Shown in pieces: positions 31,683 to 41,678 of a stretch of 64,000 bases of DNA. The stretch is taken from assembly GCA_036245525.1 (NCBI GenBank), contig BTPG01000005.1:213209045-213273044 (forward strand). The letters run 5' to 3'. Positions within the stretch are counted from its first letter, which is position 1, and each line of letters begins with the position of its first letter. The notes below the pieces were generated by a model. The model saw nothing but the letters and a program-made list of their open reading frames with translations, searched no databases and was not told where the DNA came from. The stretch comes from Semisulcospira habei. Its lineage: Eukaryota; Mollusca; Gastropoda; Semisulcospiridae. The translations under genes and the position numbers were made by a program.

Positions 31683-32984
31683 ATGGAATTTAAATCACCA
31701 ACAATTAATACTGTAAATGCATATCAATTTAATGTGGATGCCAAATATAATGTCGCACCAACTTATGAACAGAAAATAATTCAACTAAATCAGCTAGATA
31801 TAGCTTTGTCTGAAGGAGATTTATTTCAAGTCAAAGTACCCAACCCCTATGATCATTACCTAAACCCTCCAATAACAGATGATGCAACTGCAAGAAGGTG
31901 GTCATCAAGCCCACTACAAATGTTTCAAAACCAACTTAACTTTGCTATACTGTGTAGTACTACTGGCTGTGGTGTTTCTTTTACAGAACATTTGAATCAC
32001 CCAAACAAACTGATTAAGTCTGTCTATCGTTTTCACATGTATTACCAGCTTAGAAGAATACTGTCAGAACTGCATACACCACTACCAACTGAATCTAGTT
32101 TTAACCAGTTTAACAATCCAATGGATTTGAAAGCATTTGAACGTATCTGTAATGAATTTAACATCAGTACAAAGTATGACTTTACACAAAAACTTGATGA
32201 TCACAAAGGCATGGGAACATTATATTATGCTATGAGTCACAGACAATATCAGAAAGATTATTGGCCTCCCTACTCTTCATTCTCATCAAAATCAGAAGTC
32301 TGGTTAGGCTCAATTGAACAGAAACAGTCTAATGCATGGACCACATTTATTTTAGACAAGAGTGAAGGGTTTACTCAAGCAGGAGTCGAACGCATTAATG
32401 AGTCTATTAGAATGTATGTGTGGTGTATTTTAGGAGCACAAGCTCAAACTAAATTAAACATTTTAAATGGTAGTGGAAAGTTTGAAGCACAAAAACAATT
32501 TTTAGCAAACATGGAAGACTCAATTAATTCAGTGGTAGATTTACCATCAAGCATACAACGCTATCAAGACGTTCTCAGATATGCTAGATCAAAAGTTGAC
32601 TTCGTAGTTGGAATTGGGCTATATATGTTACCATCAGACCTTCAACTCCAAATTGGATCAATAACAAATTATAATAATGAAATAGTTGTTGCAGGGAGTG
32701 ATCAGAAATTAGGACTTAATCAATCTGTAAACTTGAGTCCAACAACCTCTCACATACAACCAGTAACACCACCAGTAACACCAGTAACACCAGTATCATC
32801 ACCATCACCTGTACAGATAGTAACACCAGTAATGTCAATAACAGCCCAAGCATCGGCACCGACACCTGAACCGGCACCAGTACAGACAGTAACAGACCAA
32901 GAAAACACACACGAGTCAGAGAGAACAGCATTGGTAATAGGTCTTACTGGATTAGGAATACTACTTCTTTACCTGTTTCATTAA
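31683..32984 (+). CDS. Gene 4: tail-anchored Polinton-associated protein
   Basis: 433 residues, intact. A large soluble N-terminal part (1-345) has blocks conserved in the older copy: FQNQLNFAILCSTTGCGVSF, YRFHMYYQLRRILSELHTPL, WTTFILDKSEGFTQAGVERI, SKVDFVVGIGLYMLPSDLQL. Residues ~355-410 form a Thr/Pro/Val-rich stalk (repeated PVTPVTPV), and the end is a single membrane segment (ALVIGLTGLGILLLYLFH). The topology suggests a virion or membrane protein anchored by its C-terminus. Function unknown. The 3' end overlaps convergent gene 5 by 24 bp, and the same 24 bp overlap is kept in the older element. It is the gene in which the nested element landed in the host copy. Confidence 0.8.
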   Translation: MEFKSPTINTVNAYQFNVDAKYNVAPTYEQKIIQLNQLDIALSEGDLFQVKVPNPYDHYLNPPITDDATARRWSSSPLQMFQNQLNFAILCSTTGCGVSFTEHLNHPNKLIKSVYRFHMYYQLRRILSELHTPLPTESSFNQFNNPMDLKAFERICNEFNISTKYDFTQKLDDHKGMGTLYYAMSHRQYQKDYWPPYSSFSSKSEVWLGSIEQKQSNAWTTFILDKSEGFTQAGVERINESIRMYVWCILGAQAQTKLNILNGSGKFEAQKQFLANMEDSINSVVDLPSSIQRYQDVLRYARSKVDFVVGIGLYMLPSDLQLQIGSITNYNNEIVVAGSDQKLGLNQSVNLSPTTSHIQPVTPPVTPVTPVSSPSPVQIVTPVMSITAQASAPTPEPAPVQTVTDQENTHESERTALVIGLTGLGILLLYLFH

Positions 32985-34176
32985 ATAACCCACTATTAAT
33001 CCTCCTACTGTCACCAAAAAGATCCACACGTGCTCTGCCATAAACCCTACTACCTTTGCTGCTGTACTGATCAACCAACTAACAACACTTCCTATTATAC
33101 CAGGCAAAGCATCCAATGCTTTTACAGCTAATTTTTTAAGCAAGTCTGATATATGAGACAACTGTTTTTTTTACCCAAGTCTGCAAATCTTTTGGGTCTG
33201 ATGGAGTTGGAGGAGTTGGAGGTGCTGGACTACTACCACTACCTGTAACAGCTAAAACTATAGTACTAATAATAAAACCAAGAGCAGTAATTAAACTTGT
33301 AATAGTGATACCCTGCTCTCTGAAAAGTGTTTTTAATCTCTCAGCCAAAGTTGTGTCCTCATTAAGTACTTTTTGTATAGTTTCTCTAATTCTGTTCACC
33401 TGTGTTTTCAGTTTTTCTTTTCCAATTTCAATAACTTCTAGTCTAGCAGATCTTTCTGTCTGCAAATCTTTTAATCTTTGTTGTATTTTTTCTTTCATTT
33501 CTGTGTCATAATTTTCATCATCGGCTGTAGTAAGTTTTTGTTTTTCTCTTTCTATGTGATTATCAAGTTCACCTAGTTTGGCTAAATTATTTACCATCTC
33601 ACCTCTGTTTGTCTGCAGTGTTTTATCCAACGCAGCTAACTCCCTCAGTGTCAAAGGAGAGTAACCAATTGTTTTTAATTCCTCATTTATTTGACCTTCT
33701 GTAAATGAAGTTTCTTGTATTACTGTGTTGGCCAATTCTGGTAGTTTTGTTACTTCAGTCATATCAATTTCTTGACCAGTCGGCAATTTTGTTTGCGCAT
33801 CATGAAGAGCACTAACGAGTCTAGGTGGCAACTTTCTACTTCCAACACCGAGGTAACGCTGTAGTGCTGCCTCACCACCAACACTACTTTTAATTGAACT
33901 TAAAGCTTTGAACTTAGAGGGATCTTTTAAATAAGTTAATAGTACTTTTCCTCTATCTGTATTTAAATATAAATGACCCTTTTTATCAAGTTCAAACTGA
34001 TTAGGATCTACAAAATCTGGACGTTCACCAACACTATCATAAAACGAGTTAACTTTACTTTGTAAAAGTTCCTGTTGTAAAAAAGAAGTATTACTTGTCA
34101 TATCTGTTACACTATTATCAGAGACATTCATGTCATCCATTACAATATCATCATGATTAAATCCTCCTGCTGCCAT
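32961..34176 (-). pseudogene. Gene 5: coiled-coil protein with C-terminal membrane segments, one frameshift
   Basis: Start ATG 34176 (MAAGGFNHDDIVMDDMNVSD), as in the older copy at 45531; the open frame extends further upstream only because it overlaps the capsid gene. Acidic N-terminus, a globular part (FYDSVGERPDFVDPNQFEL), long coiled coil (about residues 195-300), a membrane segment (ITSLITALGFIISTIVLAV), a Pro-rich linker, then amphipathic and hydrophobic stretches (GFMAEHVWIFLVTVGGLIVG). The last 55 or so codons read in a different frame (33161-32961) because of an extra base in a T-run (33165-33172); the older copy is continuous there. Could be a real break or a homopolymer sequencing error. 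Conserved Polinton-associated protein; role unknown, perhaps virion assembly at membranes. Confidence 0.75.
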
Positions 34177-34213
34177 TGTTTTTATTAATTTAATTTTTTT
34201 GTGCATAATAAAA
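34177..34213. promoter_or_regulatory. 37 bp divergent promoter region, gene 5/capsid
   Basis: Only 37 bp separate the two start codons. The capsid side has GTGCATAATAAAA directly before ATG. The older element has the same 37 bp spacing (45532-45568) with TGTGCATAATAAA before ATG, so the arrangement is conserved. Confidence 0.55.
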
Positions 34214-35497
34214 ATGACATCGACATACGGATCAAAGTTAGACCCACACAGAAAACTATGTGAACCCCTCGGTGTTAAGGGTATTAGACAATCAATTGTC
34301 ATCACTAACAATCCTAGTACTATTGACCAAAACCAAACCCTTATTGTTAAGTTTCCTAACCTAGGTCCCAATGATGTTATTGTTCCTAATACTTCTTACC
34401 TTGCATTTAATATTGAACTTACTTCAACAACAGATGTGAACAGAACACTAGTTCGAAACATAGGTAGAGCAATTATTAAAAATATTAAAGTTAAACTTGA
34501 AGGTCAGGAAGTGTTTAGTCTTGACGATGCTGATGTATTCTACTGTTACAAAGACCTTTGGCTTACAAGTCAAGAAAGAGAAGACCGTATTTATCAAGGT
34601 ATAGAGGCTGAGAATATTACTAAACTCAGAATAAATGCAGGAGACAAATCTACAGCATCTGCTGCTGATGTTATTGTGGCAGATACATATGGTAATAGAT
34701 TTTGCATTCCACTTGAATTTGAAATTTTAACATCACATTTACCTTATTACCAAGGAGCACTAAATGACCGCCTGAGTTTTGAGCTAATGTTTAATGACTA
34801 CTCAAAAGTTATCAAATCAACTGATATCCATGCATCATACAAGATCTCTAACATTTCCTTAGAATATGAAATTGTAACACATGCTCATCTAGCTACCCTC
34901 ATTCGAAATCAGTACCAGTCAAGACTTCCAATTTATTATGACCGTGTGATAAGACACAGTTTAATTAATAAAAACAAAAGTGATCAGATTTGGAACATCA
35001 ACCTAAACACTCCTGCTAGGTCACTGAAAGGCATTCTTATGTTGTTTGTTCAACCAGCAAATGCATACGCTCCTACTCCAGAAACATTTTATAATCCAAA
35101 GATTACTAATTTGTCTTGTACTATTGAAGGCCGTCCTAATCAAGTGTATGCTTCAGGTATGCTACCTTACCAGCACTATGACGAGATCATAAAATATTTT
35201 GCAGGTGGAAGGGTTAGAGAAAAACCAGCAAACATGGCATCTAAAGATCTGCATCTGTATGACGTAAGAATAGCACAATATCTAGTAGACAAGTATGCAC
35301 TTTGGCTAGATCTGCGTAGTACGGATGATGACTATCTACATGGATCAGGTCGTACTGTTGAAAATGGTAGTGATGGAATTACAATCCAGATACAAAAGAA
35401 GGTTGAAGCAGCTGGAGCAGTAAATATATATTTGTATCTAATTTTTGATGCCCAACTAAATATTTCAGAAAGCAGACTAAGTGGACACATATATTAA
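34214..35497 (+). CDS. Candidate double-jelly-roll major capsid protein
   Basis: 427 residues from ATG 34214 (MTSTYGSKLDPHRKLCEPL), intact. I associate it with the invertebrate proteins annotated 'uncharacterized protein F54H12.2-like', found beside Polinton polymerases and ATPases. Two beta-rich halves are visible: residues ~30-215 (LIVKFPNLGPNDVIVPNTSY; NIKVKLEGQEVFSLDDADVF; FCIPLEFEILTSHLPYYQGA; LSFELMFNDYSKVI) and ~216-427 (RSLKGILMLFVQPANAYAPT, NIYLYLIFDAQLNISESRLS), as expected of a double jelly roll forming capsid trimers. The fold is inferred. The position directly upstream of the packaging ATPase (17 bp) supports it. The older copy at 45569 is broken. Confidence 0.75.
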   Translation: MTSTYGSKLDPHRKLCEPLGVKGIRQSIVITNNPSTIDQNQTLIVKFPNLGPNDVIVPNTSYLAFNIELTSTTDVNRTLVRNIGRAIIKNIKVKLEGQEVFSLDDADVFYCYKDLWLTSQEREDRIYQGIEAENITKLRINAGDKSTASAADVIVADTYGNRFCIPLEFEILTSHLPYYQGALNDRLSFELMFNDYSKVIKSTDIHASYKISNISLEYEIVTHAHLATLIRNQYQSRLPIYYDRVIRHSLINKNKSDQIWNINLNTPARSLKGILMLFVQPANAYAPTPETFYNPKITNLSCTIEGRPNQVYASGMLPYQHYDEIIKYFAGGRVREKPANMASKDLHLYDVRIAQYLVDKYALWLDLRSTDDDYLHGSGRTVENGSDGITIQIQKKVEAAGAVNIYLYLIFDAQLNISESRLSGHIY

Positions 35498-35514
35498 TTA
35501 TATTGTGTTTTAAA

Positions 35515-36120
35515 ATGAACTTGATGACATTAGACCCACACTGTGGTTTATTTTGTGGTGCTACAGGGTGTGGAAAAACTGAATTTGTTCTTAATCTCTT
35601 ACAAACAAGGTACCTTTATCATTTTGAAAACATTGTAATATTTTGTCCAACGATAAAACACAACAAAGCTTATCAAAACAGTTCATTCATTTGGACTGAC
35701 AGCAACATATACTTAGTTGACCCTGAGAAAAAACTGAATGACTACCTTCAATATTTTTACAAACATTTTGAAGGACAGTCAACTTTGTTTATTGTTGATG
35801 ACTGTTCTGCAGAGAAAGAAATTGTCAAGAAGAGAAACACAATGGCAGAACTTGCCTTTAGTGGCAGACACGCAAACATTAGTGTTTGGATTCTCACTCA
35901 GAAATATAATGCTGTACTAAAAGATTTTCGAGAACAGTTAAAGTTTATCTGTTTGTTTTACTGTAAGGATCGTGACAGCTTCGAAGACTGTCTCAGAGAA
36001 AACGATGTCATTCCAAATAAGCAAGAACGGGATGATGTAAAAAATAAACTGAAATCAACTAAGCATCTAAAGCTCATTTTGAAGACAGATCAACCCACTG
36101 GATATGGGTTAGTGAATTAA
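35515..36120 (+). CDS. A32-like genome-packaging ATPase
   Basis: 201 residues from ATG 35515, 17 bp after the capsid gene. Walker A GATGCGKT at residues 15-22, Walker B LFIVDD at 91-96, a conserved SGRHANISVWILTQKY stretch (116-131) holding the sensor Gln, typical of the FtsK/HerA-type A32 packaging ATPases of Polintons and nucleocytoplasmic large DNA viruses. It would drive DNA into preformed capsids. An in-frame ATG 12 bp upstream exists, but the older copy starts at the position chosen here. Intact. Confidence 0.9.
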   Translation: MNLMTLDPHCGLFCGATGCGKTEFVLNLLQTRYLYHFENIVIFCPTIKHNKAYQNSSFIWTDSNIYLVDPEKKLNDYLQYFYKHFEGQSTLFIVDDCSAEKEIVKKRNTMAELAFSGRHANISVWILTQKYNAVLKDFREQLKFICLFYCKDRDSFEDCLRENDVIPNKQERDDVKNKLKSTKHLKLILKTDQPTGYGLVN

Positions 36121-36147
36121 TTTATCTTTTGGGTTTGTCTTTAAAAA

Positions 36148-36543
36148 ATGACGGACGGACAAGAGGATCAAAATTGGCCTATTGGTAAATTCATGGATAT
36201 TACATGGAGTTTCAGGGGTTTTATGCTTATTAGTGACTTAAAAACACAAGTTAGACACCCTTTTCTAAAACTCCCAACACCGATGAAGATATACATGACA
36301 TATAGTTTTTATCTTGGATATTCTAATACTTTTCCATGTTATAATAATAGGACAAATGATTTTTTAGTTTATGATGCTGAATCTGACTGGTTTAAGATTA
36401 TGTGTTTACAAATATACCATCAAATAAAAAAAGAAAATAAAAATATTAAATTTATTACTGTTAATAAAACAATATTACACATGCAAAAGATTGAACATGA
36501 TACAACAGAAGACATATCTATGAAGTGGCTTATTAGTTGGTAA
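36148..36543 (+). CDS. Small unknown protein between ATPase and polymerase
   Basis: 131 residues, start ATG 36148 (MTDGQEDQNWPIGKFMDITW), 27 bp after the ATPase. No membrane segment or known motif. The C-terminal half (WFKIMCLQIYHQIKKENKNI, then FITVNKTILH) has a diverged counterpart in the older element at 56107-56321, so it is a real, conserved gene. Function unknown. Confidence 0.65.
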   Translation: MTDGQEDQNWPIGKFMDITWSFRGFMLISDLKTQVRHPFLKLPTPMKIYMTYSFYLGYSNTFPCYNNRTNDFLVYDAESDWFKIMCLQIYHQIKKENKNIKFITVNKTILHMQKIEHDTTEDISMKWLISW

Positions 36544-36633
36544 TTAATTTTGTCTATTATAGATTTTAGTCAATAAAGTGCCATTTTCATTATATAATTT
36601 TCTATTTATTTTTTTGTCGGACAAATAAAAAAG
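36544..36633. promoter_or_regulatory. Spacer upstream of the polymerase, probable promoter
   Basis: 90 bp, the largest same-strand gap in the element, AT-rich, with TTTTTGTCGGACAAATAAAA just before the polymerase ATG. The older element has TTTTGTCCATCAAATAAAA at the same place (56346-56364), so the motif is partly conserved. Confidence 0.45.
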
Positions 36634-39600
36634 ATGGTCAACCATCAAAGATTAAGAAACGTGTTTCACACAACTGACTTACCTATATCTAATATTTACA
36701 ATGTCTATGAATCAATAGAAAGATCTTTTTTAGTCATACAAAATAACCTTCTTTCTGATAGTGTAAAGATTCAGATTGTTGCAAAAATAGAATTTGCCAG
36801 AGATGTTGGTGAAGTTATTGTAACGTATATCTCGACAAGGCAGCACACAGTTAATTCGAGAAGAGAACTAGAGAAAGTGTTTAGAGAAAGATTGTTACCA
36901 GACTTCCATGAAGCAATTGACAGAGCAGAAATGCAAGGGTCTGGCTGGCATGAAGGCCTTGTACATGAACTACAACTGAAGCAGTCAAGATATCATCCTA
37001 TTTTAGGTAGATCTTGGATACCACTAACAATAGAGGTTGCAAACAAAAAGGCTGTAGTCAATATTCAAAACAATGATAATTTATGTTTTATGTGGTGTGT
37101 GCTTGCTAAACTTCATTTTGTAAAAGCAAAACCTGATCGTGTATCTAACTATACCAAATTTGTAAATGAACTCAACTTCAGTGGCATTGAGTTCCCTGTT
37201 AAAATAGAGGACATAGACTTGTTTGAAAAACTAAATCCTGGTATATCTGTGAATGTGTTTGTGTGGGAAAATGAATATGAGAATAAGTTACAGCCAATTA
37301 GAGTATCTCCAATTGCCCCAACCTATGGGCAGCCAGAAGATAAACATGTTGACATGTTGCTAATTGGAGATGACAATAACTTCCACTACACAATTATCAG
37401 GAATATGTCACGTCTAATTTATTCACATACAACGAAACACAATGGGAAACAGGAAGTGTGCAAGAGATGTTTACAGAGATTCTCTTCTATTAAAATAGCA
37501 CATAATCACATTTTACACTGCAGGTCAGCTGATGACATACAAACTGTACTTAAGTATCCAGATCCTGGTAGTCAAGTGTATTTTAAGAACTATGGGAATC
37601 AGCAAAAGCTGCCGTTTGTAGTGTATGCAGATTTTGAATCACTCGTTGTTCCATATGAGGGTCCAGTGCCAGAGTCATTACCAAAGACTATAAAATTGAG
37701 TGACCAAGTGGTGTGTTCTTTTGGATACATTCTTGTTAGGTCAGACGGTCTTCATTCAGAACCTGTTATCTACAGGGGTGAAAATGCAGCATGCCTGTTT
37801 TTAACAGAAATGAGACAACTGTATAGTCAGGTAGTACAGTATCTCACAACATGTCAGATGCCTTTGGTGATGACAGAAGAAGACAAACTAAAATTTGATA
37901 CAGCAGAGACGTGTTGGATTTGTGAACAACCCCTCCAGGGTGATAAAGTTCGTGACCACGATCACATAACTGGATGTTACAGAGGCGCTGCACATAACAA
38001 TTGTAACTTGTTATTAAAAACAGATCCTAAGACATATAAGTTACCAATCTTTTTTCACAATCTGAAGGGATATGATTCACACATCATCATGCAGGCTGTT
38101 GATGAGTCTTACAGAAAAATTAGTTGCATTGCCCAGACAACTGAGAAGTACTTGACTTTTAGATTGGACAAATTAGCATTTTATGACTCCATGCAACATT
38201 TGTCTTTAGGTCTTGCTAGTCTGGCAGAAGGACTGAGTGAGTATCCAATAACAAGTAAATATTTTGAGCCGGACTTGATTAAAAAAGGTGTTTATCCATA
38301 TGAGTACATCGGTGACTGGGTAGTTTTTGAGGAAAGGAGACTGCCTCCAAAAGAGAAATTTTATTCTACACTAACTGGTAAAGGTATTTCTGACTCTGAA
38401 TACCAGCATGCACTTGATGCGTGGGAAAAACTAGGGTGTCAGACAATTGGTGACTACCACGATCAGTACTTAAAGGCAGATGTTTGCTTGCTAACAGATG
38501 TATTTGAAAGTTACCGTGAAAAGGGTTTGTTGCACTACAAGCTTGACCCTGCTTGTTACATAACTAGTCCTGGCATGACATGGGATGCATTTTTGAAATC
38601 CAGTAAGATATCTATAGACCTGTTGTCTGATCGTACGATGGGTGAAATGGTGGAACGTGGATTGAGAGGTGGTATTAGTCTAGCAGCAAACAATTATGGC
38701 AAGGCCAACAACAAATATCTTGACGACTTTGACCCCTCAAAGCCAATGTCATTTATTACATACTTGGATGCTAATAATTTGTATGGATTTGCAATGTGTG
38801 AATTGTTGCCATTAAAAAACTTTTGTTTGTATGATTTGTCACAGTATGGCATAAAAAAATTAACAAAATATATTATGGATCGAGGTCAAAATGATGAAAA
38901 GGGTTGGATCTTTGAAGTAGACTTGGAGTATCCACACCATTTACATGATTACCATAATGATTATCCATTAGCAGTTGAGAAACTGAGTTTGACTGGGAAA
39001 AAAGAAGACACCAAACTTGTACCCAATTTGAATGACAAATTTAATTACGTTTGTCACTATCGATTGTTACAGTTTTACATCAGACATGGGTTAGTACTAA
39101 AGAAAGTTCACAGAGGTATTCAATTTGACCAAAGTGCTTTCATGAAAGATTACATAATGAAAAATACAACATTGCGTGCGAGAGAAGGTAACACTGCATT
39201 TGACAAAGACTTCTTTAAGCTTATGAACAATGCCTGTTTTGGTAAGACTATGGAAAATCCTCATCACAGAAAAGATGTGAGACTTGTTACAACTGAATCA
39301 GGCGCAATTAAACTTACAAGTAAGCCTCAGTACACAGGGTATAAAGAATTTCATTCATCATTGTATGCTGTGTCACGCAAAAAAAAGATTGTTAAACTGG
39401 ATAAGCCAGTATTTATTGGTATGGCAATTCTTGAGTTGTCAAAACTATTGATGCTTGAATTCTACTATGATTACTTTAAACCAAAGTATCCTGAGTGTCG
39501 TCTGCTATACACTGACACTGACTCTATGATCATTGATGTGCCTACTGAAGACTTTTATGAAGACATGAAAACATAGTTACACATGTATGACACATCTGAT

Positions 39601-40077
39601 TATCCTAAAGACCATCCACTGTTTAGCACACAAAACAAAAAAGTGCCTGGTAAGTTTAAGGATGAACTAAATGGTGTGCCAATAGTTGAGTACGTTGGAC
39701 TGAGGTCAAAAATGTATTCAATACTGCACCAGAAGGGAAGTCAGTCAAAAGCCAAAGGAATTAAAAAAACAGCGATAAAAAATAAAGACATTCGTCATGA
39801 ACATTACAAGCAAGTGTTAGATGGTGCATTAATGCCTGATTATCCAAACAAGACACTAAGATCAAACAAACATAATATTGAAATGATTCAAACATATAAA
39901 AAGTCTCTAGCAGTTGGGGATACAAAAAGAGTGTTTCACACTAAGGAAAAAGCTTATGCACCAGGTCATTACAGGCTCAAGTTATCTGAAGAAATAGCTG
40001 ATAATCTGCTTGATAAACTAATTGATGAATTGAAATTGTTAAAAATGAGTAACGGTGTCTGGGGGAATAATCTGTAA
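36634..40077 (+). pseudogene. Protein-primed family B DNA polymerase, one in-frame TAG
   Basis: 1148 codons with one TAG at 39574-39576 (codon 981). It replicates the element DNA from protein-bound ends. Order: N-terminal conserved domain; a Cys2His2-like finger CKRCLQRFSSIKIAHNHILH (about 273-292); Exo I YADFESLV (Asp333, Glu335); an endonuclease VII-like insertion with CWIC at 427-430 and DHDHITGCYRGAAHNNCN; an Exo III-like YHDQYLKADVCLLTDVFE; motif A YLDANNLYG (Asp712); motif B LMNNACFGK (863-871); motif C YTDTDS (Asp961, Asp963); then the thumb. The TAG comes just after motif C, so a product ending there would keep all catalytic motifs but lose ~165 residues. The older copy has a sense codon there. 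Readthrough cannot be excluded. Confidence 0.92.
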
Positions 40078-40148
40078 TTCTTCTCTGACAAATGCCCTCT
40101 TTGGTGCAGGCTCATATAGATAATATATTGTTGCATTAGCTGAAGGAA

Positions 40149-40985
40149 CTATTTTTTTATATTATGAACAGATGTAGACCAAATTGGATCAGTTGCCCTA
40201 CGTCTAACGTCATTTTCAGCCTCACCAGGTTGATACAAATATCTCACCTGTTTTGTAAATAAGTTAGTGTCTGGAGGTGTTATTGCTTTTATTTCTGACG
40301 GTATTGTTTTCAATTTAATAGCATCAACAGGTTTAGGGTGACCATCATTATTCATTGCTTTTATCACAGAAGGTAATCTTTTAACCCACTCAGTGTTACG
40401 TGTGTCATGCATGAGTTCCTTAGAATACTGATAGCTAAAAAGTCTCTCCGATAATTGCTTGTTAAAGTTTTCAACAATAGCCTGTGATCTATGCAAGCCT
40501 GGTATGCCTCGCCGCACTAGCACTCCATGCTTTGCAAATAATTGATTAACAGCGCCTTTAAATTCACTCCCATCATCAACCTGCACAAGCCTAGGGTATT
40601 TTAAAGGACCTCGACTATATATTTTTGATAATGCAGTGGCCACTGTTACAGCTTTTTTGTCAGTTATGGGTTCTGCATCCTTATACCTTGAAGCTATGTC
40701 AACAACAGTTAATGCATACTTGTATCGTTTCTTTCTTATTGTGTCATGCGGAAGAAACAGGAGGTCCATTTGGTGTGTGTCATTAGGTGATGTGTTTTCA
40801 AAATGAGGCCTTGTTATTTTTCTTGGAGCAGGAAGATATATTTGCCAAATTGCCTGTTTTTTAAGCCACTGTTTTATTTGGTTAACATCTCCACCCACAG
40901 CAGCATGTAATTTTTTTATTGCAGTATTCCCTTTCCAGTAGCCAATTGGGGAGTAATATATTTTTGATAGTTTAGCGTCTGCCAT
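40149..40985 (-). CDS. Retroviral-type (rve) integrase
   Basis: 278-282 residues; ATG 40985 (MADAKLSKIYYSPIGYWKGN) or 40997. It inserts the element DNA into the host genome, leaving 6 bp duplications. The catalytic triad, numbered from 40997, is Asp78 (THQMDLLFLP), Asp141 (VQVDDGSEF) and Glu176 (SQAIVENFNK), close to D,D-35-E spacing. Basic and aromatic-rich C-terminal part (KQVRYLYQPGEAENDVRRRA). Convergent with the polymerase (71 bp apart). The start overlaps the 3' end of the next minus-strand gene. Intact. Confidence 0.92.
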   Translation of the reverse strand: MADAKLSKIYYSPIGYWKGNTAIKKLHAAVGGDVNQIKQWLKKQAIWQIYLPAPRKITRPHFENTSPNDTHQMDLLFLPHDTIRKKRYKYALTVVDIASRYKDAEPITDKKAVTVATALSKIYSRGPLKYPRLVQVDDGSEFKGAVNQLFAKHGVLVRRGIPGLHRSQAIVENFNKQLSERLFSYQYSKELMHDTRNTEWVKRLPSVIKAMNNDGHPKPVDAIKLKTIPSEIKAITPPDTNLFTKQVRYLYQPGEAENDVRRRATDPIWSTSVHNIKK

Positions 40986-41403
40986 TTTTTCTAGCAATAT
41001 AAACTCCTGTAAAATATACTAATGTCATTCCTACTAGAACAAATATTATTTCTCCATTTCTTTGTTCTGGGCTTGGCTGGTAGTAGTCACTAAGTTTTGG
41101 TTGAGGAATAGATATGTCTTCACCAGTTACAAGATAGTATTCTTTGATCGCGTCATCGACGTTTGAAAATGTATGCTGTGCGTGACCCTCAAGTTTTAGT
41201 TTTTCATTAATAAAATCCAGTTTTTCTATTCTTTGCTTTTCATAATCTTGTTGAGCTTGAGCTAGTTTTTCAGATGCCTCATTGTGTCGCTTCATTTCTT
41301 CTGCTGATTCTTCTTTACTAACTTTTGAAAAGAAATAGTTTGATCCACTAAAAGCTAATGCGTTAATAACTGCGCCACCAATCATGACAGCTATAGTTGC
41401 CAT
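40972..41403 (-). CDS. 143-residue protein, two membrane segments and coiled coil
   Basis: Start ATG 41403 (MATIAVMIGGAVINALAFSG). Short hydrophobic N-terminus (residues ~3-20), charged helical middle (KEESAEEMKRHNEASEKLAQ through about 75, with FINEKLKLEG), PKLSDYYQPSPEQRNGEIIF, and a C-terminal membrane segment (IFVLVGMTLVYFTGVYIA). It overlaps the integrase start by 14-26 bp. A recurring Polinton neighbour in invertebrates as far as I recall; function unknown. Two homologues occur in the older element, one fused (61448). Confidence 0.75.
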   Translation of the reverse strand: MATIAVMIGGAVINALAFSGSNYFFSKVSKEESAEEMKRHNEASEKLAQAQQDYEKQRIEKLDFINEKLKLEGHAQHTFSNVDDAIKEYYLVTGEDISIPQPKLSDYYQPSPEQRNGEIIFVLVGMTLVYFTGVYIARKNGRR

Positions 41404-41411
41404 ATTTTTAT

Positions 41412-41642
41412 TTACATAGAAATATTTTCTGGAATAATTCCTTGCTTGACTAGAAAATCTTTTGTTGCAATCGATGCTGTTATAACAACTACTAGTTTAG
41501 CACTGTCTTCGAAGTCTAATTTACTCAGGTCTGCTGATTTCATTTTGAGAAGACTTTTTCCCAGCATAGAATACGCTACTGATAGTCCACTTATTACAGC
41601 GGAGTGATAAACAAGGTTCATTAAGTTCTTTGTGTCGCTCAT
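41412..41642 (-). CDS. 76-residue small membrane protein
   Basis: Start ATG 41642 (MSDTKNLMNLVYHSAVISGL). Two hydrophobic helices (about residues 8-28 and 48-62) and a conserved end QGIIPENISM. The 143-residue gene starts 8 bp downstream. Two well-conserved copies in the older element (61182 and 62098) show it is real. The order upstream is GTATAAGAAAATG here and GCATAAGAAAATG in one old copy. Function unknown. Confidence 0.75.
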   Translation of the reverse strand: MSDTKNLMNLVYHSAVISGLSVAYSMLGKSLLKMKSADLSKLDFEDSAKLVVVITASIATKDFLVKQGIIPENISM

Positions 41643-41678
41643 TTTCTTATACCATAAAAATTAAAATAATAAATTTAT

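Noticed and set aside
34177..34371. Upstream extension of gene 5 to an ATG at 34371
   Set aside because: The extension is antisense to the capsid gene. The older copy starts at the position matching 34176.
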